Positions 52,195-60,525 of a DNA stretch of 64,000 nucleotides are shown here, in pieces (the first letter of the stretch is position 1; every line of letters begins with the position of its first letter). A program made the position numbers and the translations under genes. This DNA comes from Chitinophaga hostae (lineage in GTDB: Bacteria; Bacteroidota; Bacteroidia; Chitinophagales; Chitinophagaceae). The DNA lies in contig NZ_JAGTXB010000027.1 in assembly GCF_018224885.1 (NCBI RefSeq), positions 1 to 64,000 of the forward strand, given 5' to 3'. The notes beneath the pieces are model-generated. The model was not told the origin of the DNA. It was given only the letters and a program-made list of their open reading frames with translations, and made no database searches.

Positions 52195-54432
52195 CTATTG
52201 CCAGCCGTCGGAACAAAGCAGCTCAAATGTACCTCCGTTCATAAGATCTTTGTGGGAAAGGATTGTGCTATGGTATTTTTTCCCATTTCTTTTAACCATG
52301 GCAATAAAGAACGGATGATGCTTTTTGAAACCGGTAACGGTTAATGTGGTGGTAGTATTGGCGCCAGTTTGAATGGTCACTTTTTCAAATAATGGCCGCA
52401 CGAGTGAATATTCCGGCGCTACCGGGTTCACAGGGTAAAATCCCATAGCCGTAAATACATACCAGGCGCTGATCTGACCAGCGTCGTCGTTGCCGCATAA
52501 ACCACCGGGTCCCTCGTCATATTCATTCCGGGTAATGGCATCTAAATATGTTTGGAGCGGTATTGTTTTTCCTATATAGTTATAAAGAAAAGGAATTTGC
52601 TGTCCTGGCTCATTACCATGCCAATATTCTTTTTTCTCAAAAATGCTGTCCAGCGCCTGTTCAAATTTTCGTTTACCTCCCATTGCCTTGATAAGCCCCG
52701 GAATATCGTGGGGTACATAAAAGCTGTATTGGCGCGGTGTTCCTTCGGTAATGAAAAAAGCTTTTTTATCAGGATCCGGGTGCTCATACCACTTTCCGGA
52801 AGCATAGCGCCCGTTGGCATAGCCAAGTTGAGGGTCAAATACGTTGAGATAGTTTTTGGCCCTTTTTTGCAGGATGTTGTAGTCTGATGTTTTGCCCAGT
52901 GCACGGGCGATGGTCGACAATGCGTAATCATCATACGCATATTCCAGGGTACGGGACACCTGTTCTTTGCCATGAAAAGCATAAGGTACGTTATCTTCCA
53001 GCGGAACATAACCGTACCGCAGGTAAGAGGCCAGTGCCCTGCGGCCTTTACCTTCCTGGTAGTCGGTGGCGCCGGCGGTATCAAATGCATTCTGCCGCAT
53101 GAGGCGATAGGCTTCCTGCACATCATAATCGCGTATACCTTTGTTATAGGCAGAAGCAATAAATGGGATGGCATGATCGCCGATCATGGCGGCGGTGTAA
53201 TTATTCCAGCATGGAAAGATCGGCAGCCAGCCGCCTTGCCGGCCTTTTAGTATCAGCGACCGTACAAAGTCATTTACCAGCTGCGGATCCAGGATTTCGT
53301 ACAGGGGTAACTGTGCCCGGTAAATATCCCACATAGAAAAGTCGTCGTAGTAATTACCGGTGGTGAGTTGTTTTACTTCGTATGATTTGGAAAACGCAGG
53401 GTAGGTGCCTTTTACGTCGTTGAAGAGCCGCGGATGCTGCATGGTATGATACAGGGCGGTATAGAAGATACGTTTATTTTTTTCTACCGGGCCTTCCACA
53501 ATAATTTTATTCAATGCCTTGTTCCAGGTATCGTTGCCGGCTTTTGTTTGTGCGGCAAAATCCCAATGGTTAATTTCCGCTTCCAGGTTTTCGCGCGCAG
53601 CGGCGATGCTGGTAAACGATGTACCGATGCGCATTTTCAATATGCTTCCTTTATGTACCCTGAATTTCACCACCGCCCCGATGTTGGATTGCGCTTTGAT
53701 GCTGTCGGCCGGATAGATGTTATTTCCGCTGAATACTTTAGGGTCTTCGAAAGCAGTTTCAAACCGTACCACGAAGTAGCCACTGAACCCGGCGGCTTGT
53801 CCCTGTCCCTGGTAGATGCGATAGGCGGGATTGTAACCGGAGATCTCGTTATGGGCGGCGTCTATGTAAACGGCTCCTTTACTGCGGTCACTGTTGGGAC
53901 GAACAATCATGTAGCAATTATCTTCTTTACCAAAGCTGAACTGCATCATGCTGCAACGGGCAGTGGCGGTTACTTCTGCCTTTACCTGGTATTTATCAAG
54001 TGTAATGCCATAGTAAGAAGGAGTAGCTGTTTCCGAAGCATGTGAAAACGTAGCGGCGTACTCGTTAGGATCCGTTTTTAGTTCCCCGCATACGGGCATA
54101 ATGGTGAAACTGCCATAATCCTGTGTACAGGAGCCACTGAGCCAGTGGGTGCCCCGGAAGCCGCTGAAAAGACTGTCTTTATAGTAATAGGGCGCTACGC
54201 ATTTCTGCTCCGTGAGCCTGCTTTGCGGAGTCCATTGCGTCATGCCGAAAGGCGTGCCCACTGCGGGAATAGTATTGGCCAGTTGTTCTGTCCCGGCGCC
54301 GTGTTTCAGGGCGGTGATGGTGGTACTGTTAGCTGTTCCGGTAAGTGGATTTACATAAGGGAGGAGTTGTTTGGTTTGTGCAGCGGTGGCTATATAACTA
54401 ACCGATAAGCATAAAATAAAGAAGATGCGCAT
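52195..54432 (-). CDS. GH92 family alpha-mannosidase, exported
   Basis: Calcium-dependent exo-alpha-mannosidase of 745 aa with a signal peptide (ILCLSVSYIATAAQT). The N-terminal sandwich domain starts with YVNPLTGTANSTT, continues with NTIPAVGTPFGMTQWTPQ and has GFRGTHWLSGSC. The catalytic barrel has DDFSMWDIYRAQLPLYEI and ATDYQEGKGRRAL, and the C-terminal GGLCGNDDAGQISAWYVF carries the Asp/Glu-linked family motif. Members trim alpha-1,2/1,3/1,4/1,6 mannose from N-glycans and fungal mannan; linkage cannot be chosen. Confidence 0.93.
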   Translation of the reverse strand: MRIFFILCLSVSYIATAAQTKQLLPYVNPLTGTANSTTITALKHGAGTEQLANTIPAVGTPFGMTQWTPQSRLTEQKCVAPYYYKDSLFSGFRGTHWLSGSCTQDYGSFTIMPVCGELKTDPNEYAATFSHASETATPSYYGITLDKYQVKAEVTATARCSMMQFSFGKEDNCYMIVRPNSDRSKGAVYIDAAHNEISGYNPAYRIYQGQGQAAGFSGYFVVRFETAFEDPKVFSGNNIYPADSIKAQSNIGAVVKFRVHKGSILKMRIGTSFTSIAAARENLEAEINHWDFAAQTKAGNDTWNKALNKIIVEGPVEKNKRIFYTALYHTMQHPRLFNDVKGTYPAFSKSYEVKQLTTGNYYDDFSMWDIYRAQLPLYEILDPQLVNDFVRSLILKGRQGGWLPIFPCWNNYTAAMIGDHAIPFIASAYNKGIRDYDVQEAYRLMRQNAFDTAGATDYQEGKGRRALASYLRYGYVPLEDNVPYAFHGKEQVSRTLEYAYDDYALSTIARALGKTSDYNILQKRAKNYLNVFDPQLGYANGRYASGKWYEHPDPDKKAFFITEGTPRQYSFYVPHDIPGLIKAMGGKRKFEQALDSIFEKKEYWHGNEPGQQIPFLYNYIGKTIPLQTYLDAITRNEYDEGPGGLCGNDDAGQISAWYVFTAMGFYPVNPVAPEYSLVRPLFEKVTIQTGANTTTTLTVTGFKKHHPFFIAMVKRNGKKYHSTILSHKDLMNGGTFELLCSDGWQ

Positions 54433-54497
54433 AGGTGCTGAGTTTTCTTATTCGCCGCTAATATTCCGGCTGTTCATGATTTAAGATGATAGTGGAT

Positions 54498-54507
54498 TGG
54501 CCTATCT
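54498..54507 (+). promoter_or_regulatory. Possible -7 box of the FMN reductase gene
   Basis: TATCTTTA, in the sequence GGCCTATCTTTAACC, fits TAnnTTTG except for the last base and lies about 55 bases before ATG 54559. It is a candidate only. Confidence 0.3.
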
Positions 54508-54558
54508 TTAACCTCCGTTCCGTTATGGGGACAATGATAATAAAAATAATGAACTATT

Positions 54559-55137
54559 ATGAGCAGTAAAATAAGTGTATTGGCTATTTGTGGGAGTACG
54601 CGTGCATCTTCCTCCAATCATCATCTTATTAAGGCGATCACTGAAATGGGGACAGGGGTATTTGATGTGCAGCTTTTCGGAGGATTAACGGATCTCCCGC
54701 ATTTTAACCCTGACCAGGACCTGTTGCCGGATGCTGCACCTGCAGCGGTGCAACAGTTCCGTAAACAGCTGGAGGCAGCAGATGCGGTATTGATCTGCAC
54801 ACCGGAATATGCGATTGGTGTGCCGGGTACATTAAAGAATGCGATAGACTGGACGGTGTCGTCCATGCATTTTTCCAGGAAGCCGGTGGCGCTGATCACG
54901 GCGGGTACTTCCGGGCATAAGGCGCATCAGTCGTTGCTGGGTACCTTGCTGATCATTGAATCGAAGATTGCGGAAGACGCGCAACTGGTGGTGTCTGGTG
55001 TGAAAACAAAGGTAAATGAGCAGGGGGTGATTACAGACGAAGGAACGTTGACGCAGGTACGAAAACTGGTAGATGCCCTGGCGGCGGTAACGCGGGGGGA
55101 GGAACTGGTTATTTTGCCGGCGCCTTCGCTGTTTTAG
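54559..55137 (+). CDS. NADPH-dependent FMN reductase
   Basis: Flavodoxin-like cytosolic reductase of 192 aa. The phosphate-binding loop is ICGSTRASSSNHHL and PEYAIGVPGTLKNAIDWT covers the FMN isoalloxazine loop. Family members reduce FMN, quinones, azo dyes or chromate with NAD(P)H. It is a single gene followed by a strong hairpin. Confidence 0.92.
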   Translation: MSSKISVLAICGSTRASSSNHHLIKAITEMGTGVFDVQLFGGLTDLPHFNPDQDLLPDAAPAAVQQFRKQLEAADAVLICTPEYAIGVPGTLKNAIDWTVSSMHFSRKPVALITAGTSGHKAHQSLLGTLLIIESKIAEDAQLVVSGVKTKVNEQGVITDEGTLTQVRKLVDALAAVTRGEELVILPAPSLF

Positions 55138-55154
55138 CCTTAAATGTATAATGG

Positions 55155-55190
55155 CAAACGGCTTTGCGGGATTTCCTGCAAAGCCGTTTG
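55155..55190. terminator. Bidirectional hairpin between FMN reductase and sialate esterase genes
   Basis: CAAACGGCTTTGC (55155-55167) and its exact complement (55178-55190) form a 13-bp stem around a ten-base loop. It lies between convergent genes and likely ends both transcripts. Confidence 0.75.
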
Positions 55191-55206
55191 TCATTATTGT
55201 GATGGT

Positions 55207-57168
55207 CTATTGTACCGTGTATTTCTTGTCCTGGGTAATGCTCTTCCAGTTATCTGTACGGAAAGGTGCTGCCGGGAAGCCTTCCTTATTAAAGAGGTTA
55301 TCTTCCAGGTTATCATCTGCCCAGCCAAAACGTACGGCTACGGGACTGCTCACCTCATCTGTGTATACTACAACCTTATCACCATCAACATATGCTTTGG
55401 CGTAGTGAAATTGCTGATCAGCACCTGCTACTTCAAATCCCCGGATGTAACCGTATTTATCTTTTACGGTAAGTCCGCCGCCAATATGGGTAAAGCTGAT
55501 AGATACCTTGTTGCCGTTTGTTTGCATAGACTGGTATACTGGTCCGCTGTACACGTTGTTTTGGCCGTAGGTATTATGTAAAGCTGTTGCGGCCAGTCTT
55601 TTGCCTACATCCTGTTTATTCCTGGGATGGATATCTTTTGGTTCGCCGATGTCGGTAATAACCGCCATGCCGGTATTGGGTACCTGCAGGGAGAGCGTTT
55701 GAGCTTCTCTCAGCTCGGCCCATTTGCTGCCGTTTTTGCTGTTGCCATTGGCGGAGTTAAAGCTGGCCAGTTGTACAAAGTAGAACGGGAAGTCGCCTTG
55801 TTTCCACAGCCTGCGCCAGTCGTTGATCAGCAGCGGAAATGCGGTCCTGTACTGGTAGGCGCGGTCGGCATTGCTTTCTCCCTGGTACCAGATAGCGCCT
55901 TTTATAGCAAAAGGTATAACGGGGTTGATCATGGCGTTGTACAGCAGGGAAGGGTAGCTGTTGGGTCCAACGCTGCTGCCGTTTCCCGCTTGCACAGCGG
56001 AAATACGGAAGGCCCAGTTGCCTGCCAGTGATTGTTTGTGGCCGCCTGTATTTACAAAAACCTCTTCGGGTTCGCCGGTAAAACCGCCACCACCACCGGT
56101 GTCCTGTATTTTCACCGCAATCACGTTGTCACCGGCCTTTAATACGCCTGCCGGTATGGTATACTGGCGGGGTATATTGTAACCGTTGGTAGTGCCGATG
56201 CGTGTACCATTGATATACGTAACCTCGTTATCATCTATGGCGCCCAGACTTAGTTCCGCGGGTTTGCCTGCATCGGCATCTGCGATGTTGAAGTGATAAC
56301 GGAACCATACTTCGCCGTCGAAATCAGGGAGCTGTTGCTGTTCCCATACACCGGGGACTTTCATTTTCTTCCACGACTGATCGTTGGCGTCGGCAGCCGA
56401 CCAGGAGGCGGCGGTAGCGGCGTCGGGCAAACTGCCTTGCAAGCTGGCAATCTGTTTGGCGACTTTGTTTTTTGCGACAGTGGCAAATGAGTCGAGATTC
56501 AGTACCGGCGTGTTTTTCATCAGATCGCTGAAGGCGGGATTGTCTGCCAGTCCTTCGCGGCTGATCCATGTTTCCACCATGGTGCCGCCCCAGGAAGTAT
56601 GTATTAAGCCAATGGGTACATGCAGTTGTTCATTTAATGCGCGTGCAAAGAAGTAGCCCACAGCGGTAAAGTCGCCCGTGTTTTCCGGGCTGGCGGCCAG
56701 CCAGGCGCTTGGTTTTACATCTGTTTTGGGAGTAGTGGCTATTTCTTTCGGTAAATAGAAATGCCGGATCTCCGGGTTGGCAGATGCGGCTTTTTCTTTG
56801 TCAGCGTTCAGGACATCATTTACGTGAAATTCCATGTTCGACTGACCACTGCAGATCCATACATCGCCCATCAGGATATCATGCAAGGTAATATCGTTTT
56901 GTCCTTTCACCGACAGGTTATAGGGGCCCCCCGCTTTTTCGGGATTCAGTAATACTTTCCACTGCCCGTTTTTATCCGCTTTTACTGTTTTTGTTTGCCC
57001 GTTAAACTGCACTGTTATCTTTTCATTTTTATCTGCCCATCCCCATACCGGAATAGGTTTGTCGCGTTGCAGCACCATATTGTCCCCGAAGATGTTGGGT
57101 AAACGAACGGTAGCAAAACTGACAGAACTGAGCATTGTGGCTGCCAGTAATAAAACTGTTTTTTTCAT
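55207..57168 (-). CDS. Sialate O-acetylesterase-like SGNH enzyme (SASA family)
   Basis: Exported carbohydrate O-acetylesterase of 653 aa with a signal peptide (LLLAATMLSSVSFATV). The SASA halves flank an inserted sandwich domain: VWICSGQSNMEF has the nucleophile Ser, LIHTSWGGTMVETWIS and GAIWYQGESNAD are conserved, and the inserted jelly-roll of about 290-380 (WFRYHFNIADADAGKPAEL, in part) is typical of Bacteroidota enzymes. It removes acetyl groups from sialic acid or plant polysaccharides such as pectin or xylan; the substrate is not resolved. GH92 and this esterase bracket the FMN reductase, but they face different ways and are not an operon. Confidence 0.9.
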   Translation of the reverse strand: MKKTVLLLAATMLSSVSFATVRLPNIFGDNMVLQRDKPIPVWGWADKNEKITVQFNGQTKTVKADKNGQWKVLLNPEKAGGPYNLSVKGQNDITLHDILMGDVWICSGQSNMEFHVNDVLNADKEKAASANPEIRHFYLPKEIATTPKTDVKPSAWLAASPENTGDFTAVGYFFARALNEQLHVPIGLIHTSWGGTMVETWISREGLADNPAFSDLMKNTPVLNLDSFATVAKNKVAKQIASLQGSLPDAATAASWSAADANDQSWKKMKVPGVWEQQQLPDFDGEVWFRYHFNIADADAGKPAELSLGAIDDNEVTYINGTRIGTTNGYNIPRQYTIPAGVLKAGDNVIAVKIQDTGGGGGFTGEPEEVFVNTGGHKQSLAGNWAFRISAVQAGNGSSVGPNSYPSLLYNAMINPVIPFAIKGAIWYQGESNADRAYQYRTAFPLLINDWRRLWKQGDFPFYFVQLASFNSANGNSKNGSKWAELREAQTLSLQVPNTGMAVITDIGEPKDIHPRNKQDVGKRLAATALHNTYGQNNVYSGPVYQSMQTNGNKVSISFTHIGGGLTVKDKYGYIRGFEVAGADQQFHYAKAYVDGDKVVVYTDEVSSPVAVRFGWADDNLEDNLFNKEGFPAAPFRTDNWKSITQDKKYTVQ

Positions 57169-57317
57169 GATAGTGATTATATAGTTATCGCGTGGAATTG
57201 TTATAAGATTATAAATGTAATGAAGACATCTTTTATTTTATAATTTTTATACAGGAATTGGAAAAGAAATACCAACGGATCAAGATGCGGGCTTCTTAAA
57301 ATTATATACAATTAACC

Positions 57318-57360
57318 GGGAATAGTGTAACAATTCCCCTCCGTGTGCGAAGTAGCTTTG
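57318..57360 (+). promoter_or_regulatory. Operator-like palindrome and -7 box of the copper operon
   Basis: GGGAAT (57318-57323) and ATTCCC (57333-57338) are arms of a 21-base palindrome with a nine-base spacer. TAGCTTTG at 57353-57360 is a perfect TAnnTTTG -7 box, 18 bases before ATG 57378. The palindrome covers the -33 region, as expected for a repressor or activator site. Confidence 0.55.
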
Positions 57361-57377
57361 CATAAAATCAGTCAATT

Positions 57378-59633
57378 ATGTCAATAGCTACTATATCCGC
57401 ACAACCGGCAACCGTATCTGCAAAGAAGCAGATTAAAGAATCATTCCCCGTATTGGAAATGACCTGTGCCGCCTGTGCCGTCAGCGTGGAATCCATGCTG
57501 AAATCAGTGCCCGGCGTAGCAGATGCCGGCGTTAACTTCGCCAACCAGCGCGCCTGGGTGGATTATGATCCTTCCGTGGTAACGCCGGAACAACTGCAAA
57601 CGAGTGTTCGCAGCGTAGGTTACGACCTGTTGATCAATAAGGAAAACCAGGAAGAAGAACAGGCTGCCGCACAACAGCAGCATTACCAGCAGGTAAAACA
57701 AAGAACCATCTGGTCGGCCGTATTATCGTTACCGGTAGTGATCATCGGCATGTTCTTTATGGATATGCCTTATGGCAACTATATTATGATGGCACTGGCT
57801 ACGCCGGTAGTATTTTTCCTGGGCCGACACTTCTTTGTCAATGCCTGGAAGCAGGCCCGCCACGGTAAAGCCAATATGGATACCCTGGTGGCGTTGAGTA
57901 CAGGTATTGCCTGGCTGTTCAGTACATTTAATACTTTCTACCCTGAATTCTGGCACCAGCGCGGTTTGCACGCCCATGTATACTTTGAGGCGGCAGCGGT
58001 GGTCATAGCCTTTATATCTCTCGGAAAATTACTGGAAGAGAAAGCCAAATCAAATACTTCTTCTGCTATCAAAAAACTGATCGGTCTGCAACCCAAAACG
58101 GTGTTACTCGTAAGCGCCGATGGCGATACCACCGAAATACCCATTGCGCAGGTACAGGTAAATGACCTGTTGCTGGTAAAACCCGGAGAAAAGATCCCGG
58201 TAGATGGTAAGGTGGATAACGGGCAGTCTTATGTAGACGAAAGCATGATTACCGGTGAGCCGGTGCCTGTCGCTAAAAAGGCGGGTGAGCCCGTATTTGC
58301 CGGTACTATTAACCAGAAAGGCAGTTTCCAGTTCCGTGCTGAAAAAGTAGGCGCAGATACCCTGTTGGCGCAGATCATTAAAATGGTGCAGGAAGCCCAG
58401 GGCAGTAAAGCGCCGGTGCAGAAACTGGTGGACAAGATTGCCGGTATCTTCGTACCGGTGGTGATAGGTATTGCGATATTAACCTTTATTTCCTGGATGG
58501 TATTGGGCGGCGATAATGCCTTTACCCATGCTTTGCTTACCTCCGTTACAGTGCTGGTGATAGCCTGCCCCTGTGCGCTGGGACTGGCTACTCCAACCGC
58601 GATCATGGTGGGCGTAGGTAAGGGCGCGGAAAATAATATACTTATCAGGGATGCGGAAAGCCTGGAGCTGGCCCATAAAGTGAATGCGCTGATCCTGGAT
58701 AAAACCGGTACCATTACGGAAGGTAAACCTGTAGTAACAGATATTATCTGGAACACTACAGATGCCAACGCCAGCGCCGTTTTGTATGCGCTGGAACGTC
58801 AATCAGAGCACCCGCTGGCAGAAGCGGTAGTATCCCATCTGCAGGAAAAAAATGTAAAGGCAGTTTCTTTACAACATTTTGAAAGCGTTACCGGTCGGGG
58901 GGTAGCCGGCACTTATGCCGGCAGTTCCTGGTATGCAGGTAACCTGCAGCTGATGCAGGATCACCGCGTGGTGATAGACAGTGATATCGCAGCTAAAGCC
59001 GGCGCTCTCCAGGCAGCGGCCAATACCGTGATCTACTTTGCTACCGGTACCGTGCTGCTGGCAGTGGTAGCTATTGCAGATAAAATCAAGGCTACTTCCA
59101 AAACCGCTATTGAAACCTTACAACGCAGCGGTATTGAGGTATATATGCTTACCGGCGATAATGCGCATACCGCCGCCGCTGTGGCCCAGCAGGTAGGAAT
59201 TAAGCACTACCGGGCAGAAGTGTTGCCGGCACACAAAGCAGAATTTGTAAAAGAATTACAGCGTGCAGGCAAAGTGGTAGCGATGGCGGGCGATGGCATC
59301 AATGATTCACAGGCGCTGGCACAGGCCGATGTAAGCATCGCTATGGGTAAGGGTTCTGACATTGCTATGGATGTGGCTAAGATGACGCTGATCACGTCAG
59401 ACCTCAACAGTATTCCCCGGGCCTTTAAATTATCCGGAAAAACTGTTCGTACGATTAAACAAAATCTCTTCTGGGCGTTTATATACAATGTGATCGGTAT
59501 TCCCATTGCGGCAGGGGTATTGTTCCCGTTTAACGGTTTCCTGCTCGATCCCATGATTGCGGGGGCTGCTATGGCGCTAAGTTCTGTGAGCGTAGTGAGC
59601 AATAGTTTACGCCTGAAAGCCGCAAAATTATAG
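57378..59633 (+). CDS. copA: Copper-exporting P1B-1 ATPase
   Basis: Inner-membrane Cu(I) exporter of 751 aa. One N-terminal HMA domain has Cys30 and Cys33 in MTCAACAVS. Eight membrane helices include the transport site Cys397-Pro-Cys399 (ACPCALGLATPTA) in helix 6. The actuator has TGEPVPV and the catalytic Asp441 is in DKTGTITEGK; nucleotide-binding HP (SEHPLAE) and GDGIND motifs follow. The motif set marks the Cu+/Ag+ P1B-1 subgroup. It is the first gene of a copper-resistance operon behind a candidate promoter/operator at 57318-57360. Confidence 0.95.
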   Translation: MSIATISAQPATVSAKKQIKESFPVLEMTCAACAVSVESMLKSVPGVADAGVNFANQRAWVDYDPSVVTPEQLQTSVRSVGYDLLINKENQEEEQAAAQQQHYQQVKQRTIWSAVLSLPVVIIGMFFMDMPYGNYIMMALATPVVFFLGRHFFVNAWKQARHGKANMDTLVALSTGIAWLFSTFNTFYPEFWHQRGLHAHVYFEAAAVVIAFISLGKLLEEKAKSNTSSAIKKLIGLQPKTVLLVSADGDTTEIPIAQVQVNDLLLVKPGEKIPVDGKVDNGQSYVDESMITGEPVPVAKKAGEPVFAGTINQKGSFQFRAEKVGADTLLAQIIKMVQEAQGSKAPVQKLVDKIAGIFVPVVIGIAILTFISWMVLGGDNAFTHALLTSVTVLVIACPCALGLATPTAIMVGVGKGAENNILIRDAESLELAHKVNALILDKTGTITEGKPVVTDIIWNTTDANASAVLYALERQSEHPLAEAVVSHLQEKNVKAVSLQHFESVTGRGVAGTYAGSSWYAGNLQLMQDHRVVIDSDIAAKAGALQAAANTVIYFATGTVLLAVVAIADKIKATSKTAIETLQRSGIEVYMLTGDNAHTAAAVAQQVGIKHYRAEVLPAHKAEFVKELQRAGKVVAMAGDGINDSQALAQADVSIAMGKGSDIAMDVAKMTLITSDLNSIPRAFKLSGKTVRTIKQNLFWAFIYNVIGIPIAAGVLFPFNGFLLDPMIAGAAMALSSVSVVSNSLRLKAAKL

Positions 59634-59742
59634 TATAATAATTATGTAAAAGGAATCATGAATTGTATAACAGTCGCCGCTTCCTTTGTCCGTAATTTTA
59701 CATCATCAAACAAATATTCATCACCAGATAAAAGAAAATAAA

Positions 59743-59955
59743 ATGGAAACAGTACAGTTTAAAACAAACATTAAATGTTCAGGATGTATAGCAACGGTAA
59801 CGCCTGTATTAAATAACCTGGCCGGAAAAGACAACTGGGAAGTGGATCTGCAGAGCCCCGATAAAATACTGACCGTAACAAAGGAAAACCTTGATAAAAG
59901 TGAAGTAAGGGTGGCGATAGAGAAAGCAGGGTACAGGGCAGAAGCATTATCATAA
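59743..59955 (+). CDS. HMA-domain copper chaperone (CopZ-like)
   Basis: Small cytosolic metallochaperone of 70 aa with a ferredoxin-like fold. Cys12 and Cys15 in KCSGCIATV form the Cu(I) site. ATG 59743 is preferred over an in-frame start at 59686 because the extension is not part of the fold. It would pass copper to CopA or the downstream CopB-like pump. Confidence 0.87.
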   Translation: METVQFKTNIKCSGCIATVTPVLNNLAGKDNWEVDLQSPDKILTVTKENLDKSEVRVAIEKAGYRAEALS

Positions 59956-60008
59956 ATTAACCGCCTGCGGGCATAGATGAATTATCAAAAAAATTAAAAC
60001 TGAATAAC

Positions 60009-60509
60009 ATGAAAAAGATATTATTGACAGGTATAGCATTGGCAGCGGCATTTTTACAACCCGGCATGGCACAGGAACGTACCGCATCAACTCAACTTTC
60101 TCCTTTACTTTCCCTTTACTATAATATCAAAGATGCGTTGATCAGTGGTAATTCCGTTGCAGCAGCTGCCTCCGCGGAAGCGTATGTGGAAGCGGCTGCA
60201 AAGGTGGATATGGCATCTATGCCGGCGACGGCGCATGAAGCGTATATGCCATTGTCGGAGAAACTGTTGACGGATGCCAAAGCAATGTCTGGCACAAAAG
60301 ACATCAATAAACAGCGGGAATATTTTAAAACCTTCTCCGATAATTTTTATACGCTGGCCAAAGCGGTATCTATTTCCGCACAGCCCGTTTACCAGGAATA
60401 CTGCCCCATGAAAAAGGCCTACTGGCTGAGCAGCAGCACCGCTATCAAAAATCCTTACTACGGTAACCAGATGCTGACTTGCGGAAAAGTAAGCGATACC
60501 ATTAAGTAG
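60009..60509 (+). CDS. DUF3347 periplasmic protein
   Basis: Secreted protein of 166 aa with a signal peptide (LTGIALAAAFLQPGMAQE). The core SLYYNIKDALISGNSVAAAASAEAYVEAA (in part) is the DUF3347 helical region, and the C-terminal YCPMKKAYWLSS contains a possible metal-binding Cys-Pro-Met motif. In Bacteroidota DUF3347 proteins are found next to copper/silver efflux genes, so metal binding in the periplasm is inferred. Confidence 0.85.
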   Translation: MKKILLTGIALAAAFLQPGMAQERTASTQLSPLLSLYYNIKDALISGNSVAAAASAEAYVEAAAKVDMASMPATAHEAYMPLSEKLLTDAKAMSGTKDINKQREYFKTFSDNFYTLAKAVSISAQPVYQEYCPMKKAYWLSSSTAIKNPYYGNQMLTCGKVSDTIK

Positions 60510-60525
60510 TTCCTTAAATTTAATT

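Noticed and set aside
48309..54432. SGNH hydrolase, alpha/beta-hydrolase-like and GH92 genes as one operon
   Set aside because: They lie on different strands in convergent pairs.
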